From NCBI GenBank assembly GCA_024509875.1, contig JAMPIV010013744.1:52501-116500 (forward strand): a DNA stretch of 64,000 nucleotides, read 5' to 3'. Below are positions 32,106-48,206 of the stretch, in pieces (positions within the stretch are counted from its first letter, which is position 1; every line of letters starts with the position of its first letter). The notes below the pieces were generated by a model. It made no database searches. It worked only from the letters and a program-made list of their open reading frames with translations, and was not told where the DNA came from. The position numbers and the translations under genes were made by a program. This DNA comes from Oreohelix idahoensis. Lineage: Eukaryota > Mollusca > Gastropoda > Stylommatophora > Oreohelicidae.

Positions 32106-34790
32106 GTCAAATGACACATAGTCCAGGAATTGAAGTTGGAGTTGCTGCACTAAGGAAATTTCCCGTCTAACTCGGGCCGGGAAAGGGTATTCGGGTTTCC
32201 GTTCCGAACCGTTAGACCAATCACGCAAAATCTTGTCAGTTATTTTGAGCAGTGATTTTAGGCATTGCGAGAAATTACACGCCCATGTAATCTAATCTTT
32301 AAATATTGGAAATTGAGGTAGATTAGGTATGACATGCGAAGGAACTTGAATGGGGTCCTCCAGAATAACATTACAAACTTTTGATTCAAATGTTTACGGG
32401 GAACTATCGAATCGGGCTACATTAGACTTTACCAACGTGGAGTTTCATCATCTGCTTTACGAGCTCTCAGTATTCAGCCCTTTATTCAACAGGATAATTG
32501 ACCATTTCAGCCCGTAATCAAAACTTTATCGGATATACGCAGAAACTGCTTATCAGTCTATCACTTTCCAGGAACGCTAAGCCCAAATTAACAGTGGGGG
32601 GACCCCCGATGCAAATAGGAGCACCTACTACCGGTTCTCTCCAGCAAATACATGTAGCCAGACAGAGGTCAATGCTCGTACCAAGGTATACAGCAGTATC
32701 CTCTGGAGACCTTTCGTCCTCAGCGAGTAATTAGGAAAGATTACTAAAACGAAGAAAAAAAAACCTTACAATCCAACAGAAATAAGTAAATCGAAAGAAG
32801 TGCCCGAAATAGAAATTTTGGCCCCCCAGCAATGGAAGGATTTAAATTACTGGATTAAAACTTTCCGAGGAAGAACATTATCTTTCCTGCCACCGGTTAT
32901 TGACCAGAATTTAATCGGGACCATAGAATTCAGACAGAGAAAAAATTCCTGCACGGCTAAATAGCAACAATCTGAATAGAAAACCATCAGAGTCACTTCG
33001 CAGGGACGAAATTATACTAGGGGAAGATGATATAGAAGTGGGGGTGGTTACAATAAATGGGAGGGGACAACCTGTATGAGGTATCTTGGGAATCAGATCC
33101 CCAGATAGAATTGCCCAAACGAAGGCAGTAAAACAAAGGGGGTCCGGATTTCGCAAAAAAGCTCCACCTCTCTCCAATAGACCTTATTAACCCAGAAAAC
33201 AATCCTTTGGGGAGAAAAAAGGAGTCCCAGAGCTGTTGGGGGTGGCCGAGTAGTCAGACAACTTCCACCTCCAAACAATATCTGGGTCCCCGAAAAAGAA
33301 AATAGCATACTCAGCTTACAACCTGTAGTCCTTTTGTTAAGAGGGAACAGGACAGGTATTGGACACAAAGGTCCTTGTGCCTTAATTAATTCAAACGAGC
33401 GTGTATCTTCGGTGACGGCTTGCAATATTAAGAAGAAACCCTTTAACAATGAGAAATTTGCGATTCAAGGGTGATGTAGGGGCCCCCATTATTTGATACC
33501 CAGACGGTAAGGCTAAAATGCTTATCTGTGGGGCCCCCCCACACAAACTTCCCCCGCCGCGCCCGGGGATTGTTCTTCCCCCTCTTCTACTTGAAGAAAA
33601 TGGGTCCCCACCCCCCCCCCCCCCCATTTGGAAATTGGCATTTCCAGGTTATATTGTGCAAAAAAAAAGCCAGGAAAGTGTCCACCCCCCTGTGTTGAGG
33701 AGACACGGGCTTGCAGACCAACTAAATAAGGATGTGCGTAGAGGGGGATCCTGCAATTTGATGACTCCAGTGTTGCTTGGATAGGGTAAGAACAGCAAGA
33801 TGTGATGTCCCCACTTTCCGAGGGGGTAAGGGCAACATTGAGTAATTATAACGCCCTCTTTGTCATATCATATTGAGGTGGACACACCCTTTCATATTCT
33901 GGTAGAGTACAAGGCCCTGTGTAAACTCTGCGAAGCACTATAGCGGTAATTTGATTGGTGGGGTAAATGTGCAAGGTTATGCAAGGACATGCACTCAGAT
34001 AGACATCAGGAAAATGGGGATGGACAATCGCTTAGGGTGCAGGGGGGGTTAGGGCCTCCAAGGGGGGGGCGGTGATTACTAGGGACCCCGGGCAAGTACC
34101 CAAAGGAACAATGATGCACGGCCCATGACACGGTTAGAAGCGAACGCCACATCAGTCGAAGAGCTAAAGTACAATCGGAATTGTGTCAAAAGGGGTGGAG
34201 TCCCCCAGGAATACACAGCTGGTCCCGTACTGGGGTTTTTTATCCAGCAACCAACGGTCAGACGGCGATTCCATTGACCGTAAAATTTTTTACAACTTTG
34301 TGCCGAGAAGAGGGATGATGTAAGCAAGTGCACGAAGGTTTATTGGCCCCCAGACAACCATTGAGGTTTCGCAGGATCTTCAAGAAATATAATGTATGGG
34401 GGCCACTAGGTGTTTCCCCCAACCCCCTAAGGGAGTTACAAACTTCACGCAGCCGCCCCAAAGCTGGTTTAGGGTGGGTACCCGTTGTAAGTTTTAGAGC
34501 AAAAAGTGCACTTAGCTAGGTTGCACATGACCCTCCCCCCTTTCCGCGGGACATACGGGTATTGTGGCTTCGAACGCGCCAGAAGGGATGCTGTACACAA
34601 TTCTAATTTGGCCATTGTTTTAGCACGGAACAGACATTCAAACTATATTTGTAAGGTCCTTAAGATAAATGCCACACCAACAGTTTTGATGAGGCCATAA
34701 AGTTCGGCAGAACGTCCCTCCCAAAGCTCACCAGTGGGCAGGATTACGGAAAACCCTTGCAGGTTCTCCAGTAAAACGAACCCCTTTCCA
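32106..34790 (+). pseudogene. Degraded middle of element B (gag end, protease, integrase start)
   Basis: By position this should hold Gag C-terminus, protease and the integrase zinc finger. Only faint traces are readable, such as VHEGLLA near 34326 and an out-of-frame phrase before the first integrase Asp. The stretch is rich in C and G homopolymers (15 Cs at 33611-33625, 7-9 Gs at 34040-34070) unlike its surroundings. It could be strongly decayed DNA or low-quality consensus. Confidence 0.35.
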
Positions 34791-34791
34791 G

Positions 34792-35274
34792 AAAGTAGCG
34801 ATTGATATTATAGGCCCCCTCTCGGTCACTTCAGACAGGGGATATCGTTTCATTTTAACGATGGTAGATTTGTGCACCAGGTGGCCGGAGGCGGTGCCGA
34901 TGAAGAGTATTACTTCACAAGCAGTCGCAGAGGCTTTGCAGATGTTGTTTTGCAGGTTTGGTTTTCCGGAAGAGATATTATCGGATAGGGACCGTCAGTT
35001 CATTTCGAAGGAGATGTCAAAAATCACTGGGCTGTTTGGTATTGCCCAAACATTCACGAGTCCATATCACCCTCAGTCAAACAGAGTTTGCGAGCGTTTT
35101 AACGGTGCATTAAAACACATGCTGGCAAACGTGACCGCAGAATCTCCGCAAGAATGGGATAGGTTACTCCCAGCGGTCCTTTTTGCCTATAGGGAAGCTC
35201 CCCAAGAGAGTACAGGATTTTCCCTTTCGAATTACTGTATGGGGCAAACCCAAGGAGGCCGATGCACATATTGA
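34792..35274 (+). CDS. Integrase core (element B)
   Basis: Retroviral-type integrase catalytic core with all three acidic residues: Asp at 34804 (VAIDIIGP, upstream of the first ATG at 34861 but in frame), Asp at 34984 (ILSDRDRQF) and Glu at 35092 (VCERFNG), spaced D-x35-E. A one-base loss near 35220 (TTTTCCCTTT) shifts the end of the domain into the following ORF. Confidence 0.9.
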   Translation, partial: KVAIDIIGPLSVTSDRGYRFILTMVDLCTRWPEAVPMKSITSQAVAEALQMLFCRFGFPEEILSDRDRQFISKEMSKITGLFGIAQTFTSPYHPQSNRVCERFNGALKHMLANVTAESPQEWDRLLPAVLFAYREAPQESTGFSLSNYCMGQTQGGRCTY

Positions 35275-37160
35275 AGGATTTATTATCTGGAAAATGTGCA
35301 AATAGCACCTCAGTTACGAGTTATGAGTATGTAGTGAGCCTCAGAGAACGTATTGTAAAATCTTGTTTGATGGCACGTGATTGTTTGGCGGGGTCGTTAG
35401 CACGGTATCGGAAGTACGCAAATCGGAATTCCAAACTAGTATCCCTGGTTCCAGGTGAGGACGTTTGGCTACTTTTACCAGCTAAAGAGAATCGCTTGAG
35501 CATTACGTGGCAAGGACCATTCAAGGTGGTTAAAAAAATGACAGATGTCGATTACCTAATTTCGGTCCGAAATAAGGAGAAGGTATTTCATGTGAATATG
35601 CTGAGGCCATATGTAGAACGACCTGAGTCATTGAAAGCAGTCACAAAGGCAGCACAGACTGAAGCAACAGTGGCATGTACGGCAGTCATTGATGACACGG
35701 GAGATGAAAAAGGTGAAGCGAATATCCAGTTATCCCTCGTACCCCTGGTTCCTTCGGAGTCATGGAATATGGTGCGAATCGGGGATGACCTAACAGTAGA
35801 ACAAAATTCGGAAGTACAGATTATATTAGCGGAGTTTAAGGATGTCCTCACAGATCTGCCAGGACGGACAGACCTGATTTGTCATGATATCACTCTGACA
35901 TGTGATCAGCCTATTAGGGTAAAACCGTATCCATTGCCCATGCATTTCAAATCGGCTGTCGAGAGAGAAATTGGGGACATGCAACGACTGGGGATCATTT
36001 CTCCGTCTGATTCACCATATTTTTTTCCAATGGTTGTGGTTCGCAAGAAGAACGGATCTCTTCGTATATGCATTGACTTTCGGAGATTGAACAGCATCAC
36101 CGTCGTTGACGCTGAACCAATACCTAATCAGGAAGATCTGTTAACACAACTCACCCACGCTACATATTTCAGCAAACTAGATCTGTCTAGAGGCTATTGG
36201 CAGGTACCCCTCACGGAGGCTGCAAAACCTCTAACGGCATTTAGCACCCCCAAAGGATTGTTTCAGTTCAATGTCATGTGCTTTGGCTTAGTGAACGCGC
36301 CCGCCACATTTGTGAGGATGATGAGAAGTTTGTTAGGACATCGATCAGATATTATTACATATATCGACGATATATGTTTGTTTCATGAGTCATGGGAGGA
36401 TCACATGATGGGGTTATCTTCCCTATTGCAGTGTCTAAGGCAGCATAATTTAACGGCACGGCCGAGTAAAGTTTGCATCGGTTTTAAAGAGTTAAATTTT
36501 TTAGGACATACTGTAGGTCATAATCACCTGAAACCGGAAGATGTGACAGTCACAAAGATTTTACAGTTGCAGACACCTAAAACAAAAAAGCAAGTGAAAA
36601 GTCTAATTGGACTTGTGAATTTTTATCACAAGTTCATCCCTCAGTTCTCTTCCATTGCAGCTACACTTACCTCGCTAACGAGTAAGGGGATGCCAAATAG
36701 GGTCGTGTGGACACAAGATTGCGAGATAGCCTTATCCAGAATCAAGAGGGTGTTCTCTAGGAAACCCATCTTACTAATGCCAGATTTACGCAAACCCTTT
36801 GTTTTGCGGACAGACGCATCTTCTGTAGGAACTGGAGCTTTTTTAATGCAAGACCACCAGAGTACTTTACATCCAGTGATGTATGTGAGTCGGAAGCTGT
36901 TGCCGGCTGAGACTAGGTACTCCACGATTGAAAAGGAGTGCTTGGCAATTGTGTGGGCAATTTCAAAGTTGTCCCGGTATTTGATAGGTGCACATTTTGT
37001 ATTACAGACAGACCATCGACCACTCTCATTTTTACAGTCGTCGAAATCGACAAGCTCAAAATTAACTCGTTGAGCTCTCTTACTGCAGCAGTACAAATTT
37101 ACTGTTTTACCCCTAGAGGGTAAGCTCAACGTTGTAGCAGACACTCTGTCTCGTTTGTAG
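35262..37160 (+). CDS. pol: Integrase tail, reverse transcriptase and RNase H (element B)
   Basis: Order within the frame: end of integrase with GPF module (ITWQGPFKVVKKM, VFHVNMLRPYVERP); then RT with KNGSLRICIDFRRLN, FSKLDLSRGYWQV, FGLVNAPATF and catalytic YIDD at 36360-36371, FLGHTVG; then RNase H with LRTDASSVGTGAF, IEKECLAIVWAI and TDHRPL. A single TGA at 37071 interrupts the RNase H end, which continues in frame (LEGKLNVVADTLSRL) to TAG at 37158. Integrase lying upstream of RT is the Gmr1-like arrangement, opposite to ordinary Ty3/gypsy. Confidence 0.92.
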
Positions 37161-37337
37161 AATGATTGTTTTTATTCCTTGGGTTTTCCCCCCACACGAT
37201 GTTTAAGTGAGTATGCAAGATATGTGAAGACAAGAAGGATATGAATGTATACTTGGCTCAAAAGCCGGATGTTGGGTGTTTGCAGTGCGCCCAGCCGCCT
37301 TCCAAAAGAAGAAAAAAAAAACTTTGTTTTTTTTCCC

Positions 37338-37360
37338 GGGGGGGGGGGGGGGAGAGTAGA
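37338..37360 (+). other. Polypurine tract of element B
   Basis: Fifteen Gs followed by AGAGTAGA lie immediately before the 3' LTR start TGTCACAG. The G-run length may be inexact. Confidence 0.75.
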
Positions 37361-37774
37361 TGTCACAGTGTGATTAACACAGCTGTGGACTGGCGGTGCT
37401 CCGCTGGGGGCGGGTACATAATGTCAGTCGGGTGTGAGAGGTATTCTCATACACTTAACTTAACAACACGAAACTGCGAGGTCAGCAGGTCAGGGGTGAA
37501 CGCAAGGGGCGTTCTGATTGGGCAGTGAAGAAGAGAGTGTAGAGAGAGCGATGAGGGTTTTGGTGATGATGGCTGACTCGGATTGTTGAATGCAAGTGGA
37601 CATTTAGTTGCGAGAAGATAAGGCATTTGGTTATCTGAGATTTTCATCAATGTGTTACACTTCGCCAACTACATATATTGTTGTGATTTTGTGGTGTTAA
37701 TTATTTGAATATATTAGACAGAGTTGGGAACATTGCTAGTGTTCGTTATTACTTGAATGTGTTCCACTCCACCC

Positions 37775-37828
<54 letters not shown>

Positions 37829-37884
37829 TGTAGTATTTCGAGGACTAAGGCATATGTGTATTTAATACAAAATACCCTGTGTCA
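37361..37884 (+). repeat. Element B 3' LTR (internally deleted)
   Basis: Starts TGTCACAGTGTG and ends CCCTGTGTCA, matching both ends of 21170-22612 with few differences. It lacks ~960 bp of the 5' copy between the two GAGAGTGT/GTAGAGAGAG-like junctions. It also contains a long (CT)n tract at ~37774-37824. Confidence 0.85.
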
Positions 37885-39453
37885 GTGAAGTTACTGGGAT
37901 ACTCTGAACAGCAGCCTTGTTTGGCTACTTATCTGTTGAATTGAAGCCGGTCACTCTTCTGACATGGAAGGAAATGTCAAATGAAATTCCTCCAGGCGGT
38001 GGATACTTGGTGGCTGTCCCTATGAACAACAAGGGCGCTCGCACCACTAGTTCCTTTCAGTAGTGGCTGACTCTTTAAGATGTACCTGGATGACAGGATA
38101 TAACCTGAAACATATTTGATTAACCACTATATTTTCTATCATTATCCCTCTATTACAGACGTAGGGGATGAGAGACAGTTTCAGACAATGTGCTAGCAGA
38201 CGCACAGGACATAATATATCAGTAACAACACAATCCAGTTCACTGTGAATATAATTTTTCTCCAAATCCTTAGTTAGAGCCATTTGTCCATGATTCGCCT
38301 CCATACAATTATTAGGTCTTGTGTAAAAAAAACTAAGTATTATATCAATCAATACAGTAAAGTAATTCCTTTCGTCCTTTCCTATATTCCTAGTGTGTGG
38401 TCCATTCCTTCAAGAAATAATTCTTTAAATATTTTTCTAAAACTATAGACACACTTTCGCTATCCTTCTCACTTTATTTTGAATATACACAGGCTGGAAA
38501 GGCCTCCAGAAATACACAGTGGTTTATTAACACAAGTACACACTTCCTAACACACATATATATACATTCTTTCTTACCCTCAAGTACATACAGCCGAGCT
38601 GTTAATGGTCACGCAGTCTGCTCTCAGATGCAGAAGGCAAAGAAGTCTCTCTCTCTGACAGAACTGGCGCTTCTCGCTGTATTTAAAATTGTTATGGCCT
38701 CTTTCCATTTAGGCCACGTCCTATATATAGGCCAAGGCCGAACGACAGAGGGAGCTTACTGCTAAAGTGTGTTTGCTTTCCGAAAATGTATGCATAATCT
38801 GTCTAGGTGTGCAAATCTGGAAAACTAAGATTTCAATTATCTTCCTTATTCCTGGAGCGATTTCCTTCATCTTAGGCTTAAAATACGCCCTGGATTATTC
38901 TTTTCCTTTCTAATTAATTGTCTTTTACTTTCCTAAGTCCATTTTATTCTATACGTAACCCAAACAGCAAAATTCTGGACTAACCTGATGTCTGGATGCA
39001 TTCCACTGGATATTTCTCCATAACTATATCACGTCCCGTGGAAATCTTTGCACAGGCGTGTACAGCAACATTCCTATTATTTTGTAAACACTGCACGAGG
39101 AAGCCTTTCATTGGTTCGTCTATCATACAGTTTTCAGAAAGTATGGCGCTCTGTGTGGTCAGAATGTCGTGTTGTGAATCCGACCTTACGACAATTCTAT
39201 AAAATGTGGGCACGGGAAAACGAAATGTGAGTCTTTCAAAGATTCTAAAGTTCATTTCATATTAATGGTGCTGAGTATTTATTGAAAACATATATTTCAA
39301 ATTTAACATGAAAGTACTGACACCTTTAGAAACACGTGACACTGTGTAGTTAAACGGGTACGTGTTGCTGACAAAATCCTGGCACACTGATGATTTATTT
39401 AAGTTGGTCTCTTCTGGGTGGAACACCTTCTCTGCTATAAAAGCTTATATTAT

Positions 39454-39580
39454 GGAGCTACCATTGCAGTTGGGAAGCCTGCGCCTAGCATCCATATGCT
39501 TTTGGAGTGAAGGTTACTGTAGCAATGTGTTTTGAATGATGAGATTGCCAGCCCTACGCAGTACCTCATATTAGTAGCCT
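39454..39580 (+). repeat. Unnamed dispersed repeat, copy 3
   Basis: Shares GGAAGCCTGCGCC, TGTAGCAATGTGTTTTGAAT, GATTGCCAGCCCT and CCTCATATTAGTAGCC with the copies at 13.4 kb and 16.5 kb. Confidence 0.55.
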
Positions 39581-39803
39581 TGTATGACGTGCCTGAGTGT
39601 ACAGTAGTGCTGCTCTTTCTTTGTCACTTCAGAGACCCCCCAACCTCCCTTTCCTGGAATTACACAGAGCCCTCGATTATATTGGGCTATAGTTAAGACT
39701 GTGGTTGGTGTTAGACATTAATTTCTCTTTTGTTAATAATGCACATCCGAGTATTACAAAACCCGTTGACGTATATTCTGATATCGACATTTACGTGTGG
39801 TTA

Positions 39804-39928
39804 CATGTCAAGACTTTCCCGTATCGGCAGTTATTCATCTTGCTTGGAATTGAAAACAATATATATCCTAATTATAACCCATCAGAGGTTGAATGGGATA
39901 CTGTTCATCATAAAAAATTTTTTTAAAA
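39804..39928 (+). repeat. LINE 3' UTR fragment (family 3)
   Basis: Matches 42435-42560 over ~120 bp: TATCGGCAGTTATTCATCTT, TATATATCCTAATTATAACC, ATCAGAGGTTGAA.GGGATA and TTCATCAT. It appears as a short 3' piece without the coding part. Confidence 0.7.
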
Positions 39929-40202
39929 CATGCCAAGTTTTGATTCCACCTCTCCCTCCGATTCTCTAGGTCAAGTCGTCAACAGTTGAAATGAAGACAT
40001 CAGTGGAGTTAACCACATCTATTGTTGTCTTAAAGTTAGTTGCTTATCCTTTACAGGACGTGGCAATCAACCCCAGCTTTTATTGGCTGTTTGTGATTTT
40101 TCTAGGCAATTTTTTTCAGTCAGTAGTTTGCCATTGCTTTCTGAACGGTACGGCGCTTATACCATTGTTAAAAATCCACACAAAGCGATCTGCTACCAAA
40201 CC

Positions 40203-40277
40203 GCCTGCAGCAAGTTTCGAACCTGGTATATCTGGATTATGAAACTGCGTTCATATCCATTAGGCCACAGACGCCGA
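40203..40277 (-). repeat. tRNA-derived sequence (Arg-like), SINE head or tRNA pseudogene
   Basis: On the minus strand, TGTGGCCTAATGGATA fits the A box and GGTTCGAAACT the B box of an RNA polymerase III promoter, spaced as in a tRNA. The anticodon arm does not pair properly, so it is not scored as a functional tRNA. Confidence 0.55.
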
Positions 40278-40450
40278 CAATTGTTGTCTTAATACTACGT
40301 TATTCCATCTCCACTTTTGGTAAAAATTGACCTGATGTCATATATGGACATTATAATAATAATAGTCCCTTCAGTCATAACTGACTATGGGAATGCGTCC
40401 CTGAGGTGACAGTCCTCAGCCCTCGGCATCATATAGTTTAATCCATCACA

Positions 40451-40594
40451 CACAAAATCTTCCAGTTAACAATTTAGATCATCATACACAAAATCTTCCA
40501 GTTAACAATTTCGATCATCATACACAAAATCTTCCAGTTAACAATTTGGATCACCATACACAAAATCTTCCAGTTAACAATTTGGATCATCAGA
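40451..40594. repeat. 36-bp tandem repeat, four units
   Basis: Four nearly identical units starting CACAAAATCTTCCAGTTAAC, each 36 bp. Confidence 0.95.
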
Positions 40595-40802
40595 CACAAT
40601 TTCATTTTAATATGCTGCATTCTTCTTTATCAATTAGCAACCCAAAAACTTTGAACGCGTTTTACTCGAAACAAACTGAAGTGGAGATGGAATAAAGAGT
40701 GCTAAGGTTACGCTACGTCAACATCGTGCCAAAATATGCATGCCTACTTTCAAAAATGAGTTCATATTCATCATCATTGTTATAATCCTTCAGCCTCCCA
40801 CA

Positions 40803-41597
40803 GAGCATAGGTTTTCAACAAATATTGGAGCAAAGGTTTTCAACAAACGTTAGAGCATAGGTTTTCAACAAATATTGAAGCATGGATTTTCCACAAATAT
40901 TGGAGCAAAGGTTTTCAACAAACGTTAGAGCATAGGTTTTCAACAAATATTGAAGCATGGATTTTCCACAAATATTGGAGCAAAGGTTTTCAACAAACGT
41001 TGGAGCATAGGTTTTCAACAAATGTTGGAGCATGGATTTTCAACAAATGGAGCAAAGGTTTTCAACAAACGTTGGAGCATAGGTTTTCAACAAATATTGA
41101 AGCATGGATTTTCCACAAATATTGGAGCAAAGGTTTTCAACAAACGTTAGAGCATAGGTTTTCAACAAATATTGAAGCATGAATTTTCCACAAATATTGG
41201 AGCAAAGGTTTTCAACAAACGTTGGAGCATAGGTTTTCAACAAATATTGGAGCATGGATTTTCAACAAATGGAGCATAGGTTTTCAACAAAAGTTGGAGC
41301 ATAGATTTTCAACAAACGTTGGAACATAGGTTTTCAACAAACGATGGAATATAGGTTTTCAAGAAACGTTGGAACATAGGTTTTCAACAAACGTTGGAAT
41401 ATAGGTTTTCAACAAAAGTTGGAACATAGGTTTTCAACAAACGATGGAACATAGGTTTTCAACAAACGTTGGAACATAGGTTTTCAACAAACGATGGAAC
41501 ATAGGTTTTCAACAAACGATGGAACATAGGTTTTCAACAAACGATGGAACATAGGTTTTCAACAAACGATGGAACTTAAGTTTTCAACAAACGTATG
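40803..41597. repeat. 25-bp minisatellite with a 75-bp higher-order unit
   Basis: About 32 units of a 25-bp repeat (AGCATAGGTTTTCAACAAA core). In the left half three monomer types alternate as a 75-bp composite (AAAGG..., ATAGG..., ATGGATTTTCC...); the right half is a plain run of GAACATAGG-type units. The 25-codon repeat ORFs on both strands result from 75 being a multiple of three and are not genes. Confidence 0.95.
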
Positions 41598-41885
41598 CCA
41601 ATTCCTCTGTTATGTTCCATCAACTCTAGATTATTACAAGTCTTCATCATTACCGTTATTATTACAGTTCATATTGTGAGTGCTTAGTTCGTGGGCATGC
41701 ATAAATCCATTTCTTGTATCCTTTAACAACATTCTAATTTTAATTTTTTATTTCCTTTCCTTGTGTGCCAATTACAGTATTCCATTACCACTTTTTGTGC
41801 TTTTGTCTTTCGTTTATTAACCATGTCCTACTTTGAATGGAAAGCAGGGTGGGATAAAAATCTGAAAGGAAGACATGCATATTAG

Positions 41886-42206
41886 ATGTTCAAGGCTCCA
41901 ACAAGAAAATGTCAGATATCTAGGAAATTGAAAATTCCCAGTGGTAAGAAACTTCTCAGACTACTGCTGAGAAAACGCTATTTCAGAACAGAAGAACCTT
42001 ACTGTGTAGGATGTCTTCAAGACAATTATATAGAACATTTCCTGTTAAAATGTAAGAGCTGTGAACAAATGAGAATCCCAATATTAGATTATTTGCAGGC
42101 ATCAAATGTACCTATAAATATAGAAGAGGTGTTAAGAATAGACAGACCTAGGGAACTGCATAATTTAGTTAAACAGTATTTAACAAGAACAAAAGTTAAT
42201 ATATAG
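41886..42206 (+). CDS. LINE family 3, C-terminal zinc motif
   Basis: A 106-codon frame with PYCVGCLQDNYIEHFLLKCKSC, a C-x2-C-x8-H-x4-C-type zinc motif like those ending many non-LTR retrotransposon proteins. A related copy is at 58983-59261 on the minus strand. It is a 5'-truncated remnant; the 3' UTR continues to ~42560. Confidence 0.65.
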   Translation: MFKAPTRKCQISRKLKIPSGKKLLRLLLRKRYFRTEEPYCVGCLQDNYIEHFLLKCKSCEQMRIPILDYLQASNVPINIEEVLRIDRPRELHNLVKQYLTRTKVNI

Positions 42207-42560
42207 TAAATGGGAAGAGGAAGGTCTGATGATATTCTTACAATACAAATGACATGGCAAGTGAAAGGCAATTGAATATCTAACTGGAAACACCAGACCT
42301 TTATACCCCTACCCCTGAATATTATTTTTGTTTGGTTGTGTAATGTTTTATCTCTCTTTTATATGTTTGGTTTTTTTTTTAACATATAAGCAAAATTGGT
42401 AATTTTTATTGGCTATATTTACAATGATATGACAGATGTGATGCCACTTTTCCATATCGGCAGTTATTCATCTTATTTGGAATTAAAAAACACTATATAT
42501 CCTAATTATAACCCATCAGAGGTTGAACGGGATATTTTTCATCATTAAAATTTAAAAAAA
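42207..42560 (+). repeat. LINE family 3 3' UTR
   Basis: Non-coding tail after the zinc-motif ORF. Its last ~125 bp match 39804-39928 and, in reverse, 58585-58720. Confidence 0.65.
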
Positions 42561-42855
42561 AATACTTTTCAGTATCATCGATATATTTAACTTCCAAAAA
42601 TGCCATAACCAACATTATCAACATAACCATTTCCACTTTTCTTCTTCCTTACATTAAATAATAGTTATCTCACCACCGACAGATGTGCAACTATTTATAA
42701 ACATTCGTTACTTGTATATAACGTTTTTTCTCCAGTTTAAAAAAAAAATATCACGGGTAATTTACGCTCTTAGTTTATTCCTTCCGCTTTGTCAACAGGT
42801 TCTTTCATTCCCTGGCGAATTAGTCTATTTCATTTTTATAATTTCTCTGACATGA

Positions 42856-43180
<325 letters not shown>

Positions 43181-43274
43181 TGTTGGTTTAGCTAGCTGTT
43201 TATACAAGTCAGAAATGTAAAAAGGCAATATACCCATTTCTTTACCTTGGTGAAATATAGATTGCATTCGTTCT

Positions 43275-47466
<4,192 letters not shown>

Positions 47467-47471
47467 GTTTT

Positions 47472-47826
47472 ATATACAGTAGAACCACCATAGTTGACCA
47501 CCTCCCTACATTGACCACCTACCGAAGTTGACTACATTTTCATAGACCGGACACGCACCACATGTACTCAATGGAAGACGACCTCTATAAGTTGTCCACC
47601 GCTGTAAGTTGTATCTTGACCACTTGGACTATGACACACAATAGTAATTTACCCTCTATTACTTGACCAGTGTAAAAATAATCAGTGTCTTTGAATTTTG
47701 TCGGCACAGGCTTTCTGACCGCTTTTCGAATGATGCTTGCCGACAAAGAAAATTAACCTAACCTCTTTGATTTTTTCGCAAACATGCAGTATAAAAAGAC
47801 CAACTTCTATGCAAAATCTTCATGTT
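47472..47826 (+). mobile_element. Tigger-like left end, truncated
   Basis: TA followed by CAGTAGAACCACCATAGTTG and repeated GACCACCT phrases resembles a Tigger terminal repeat; compare CAGTAGAACTCC at 29739. It is cut off at ~47824 by LINE family 1 copy 2. Confidence 0.45.
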
Positions 47827-48206
47827 ATAGATTTTGTTTTAGAGCTGCTTATGACCAGCCCTCTCTTCTCCAGCTCTTCCTTCCAGACTTGCAGGTTGGA
47901 TTGGAGATGTGCCTCTGATTTAGCAATCAGGGCAACATCATCAGCAAATGCCAGCTCTGAAATACAGACCTGTATCATCTTCCAGTACCCCACTGAATAC
48001 TTTCTTGTTCTCTCCTTACAAACCTTGATGACATCGTCCATGAGGAGTATGAAAAGATAAGGTAACAGGATATCACCTTCTCTTACACCAGTGGTGGTCC
48101 TGAACTCTTCTGACTTATGGTTTGCTGTCCTCACATAATTTCTGCAAGACTTGTAGAAGCTCTGTATAGCATGAATCAGAGGTGCTGGAATGTTCTTCCT
48201 TGCCAA
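47820..48206 (-). CDS. LINE family 1 copy 2, RT palm
   Basis: Contains TTGVREGDILLPYLFILLMD and catalytic FADD (LAFADDVALIAKS). The Gln of the usual GVRQGD motif is replaced by Glu. It ends at SKTKS where homology to copy 1 stops. Confidence 0.8.
   Translation of the reverse strand: MARKNIPAPLIHAIQSFYKSCRNYVRTANHKSEEFRTTTGVREGDILLPYLFILLMDDVIKVCKERTRKYSVGYWKMIQVCISELAFADDVALIAKSEAHLQSNLQVWKEELEKRGLVISSSKTKSIT

Larger units (their letters stand above)
37885..40202. other. Non-coding DNA with repeat fragments
   Basis: No gene recognised. On the minus strand 38400-38780 has LTR-like traits (TATATAGGAC, two AATAAA signals) but no defined ends. A dispersed repeat (39454-39580) and a LINE 3' UTR fragment (39804-39928) are listed separately. 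Confidence 0.4.

Noticed and set aside
38400..38780. Minus-strand LTR
   Set aside because: TATA and AATAAA-like sites are suggestive, but no ends, target duplication or second copy were found.
40203..40277. Functional tRNA-Arg gene
   Set aside because: A and B boxes are present but the anticodon arm and acceptor pairing are poor; better as SINE or pseudogene.
40815..41255. 25-residue repeat proteins
   Set aside because: Produced by the 75-bp higher-order minisatellite on both strands.
40451..41597. CRISPR-like repeat array
   Set aside because: Units are directly adjacent with no unique spacers, in an animal genome.
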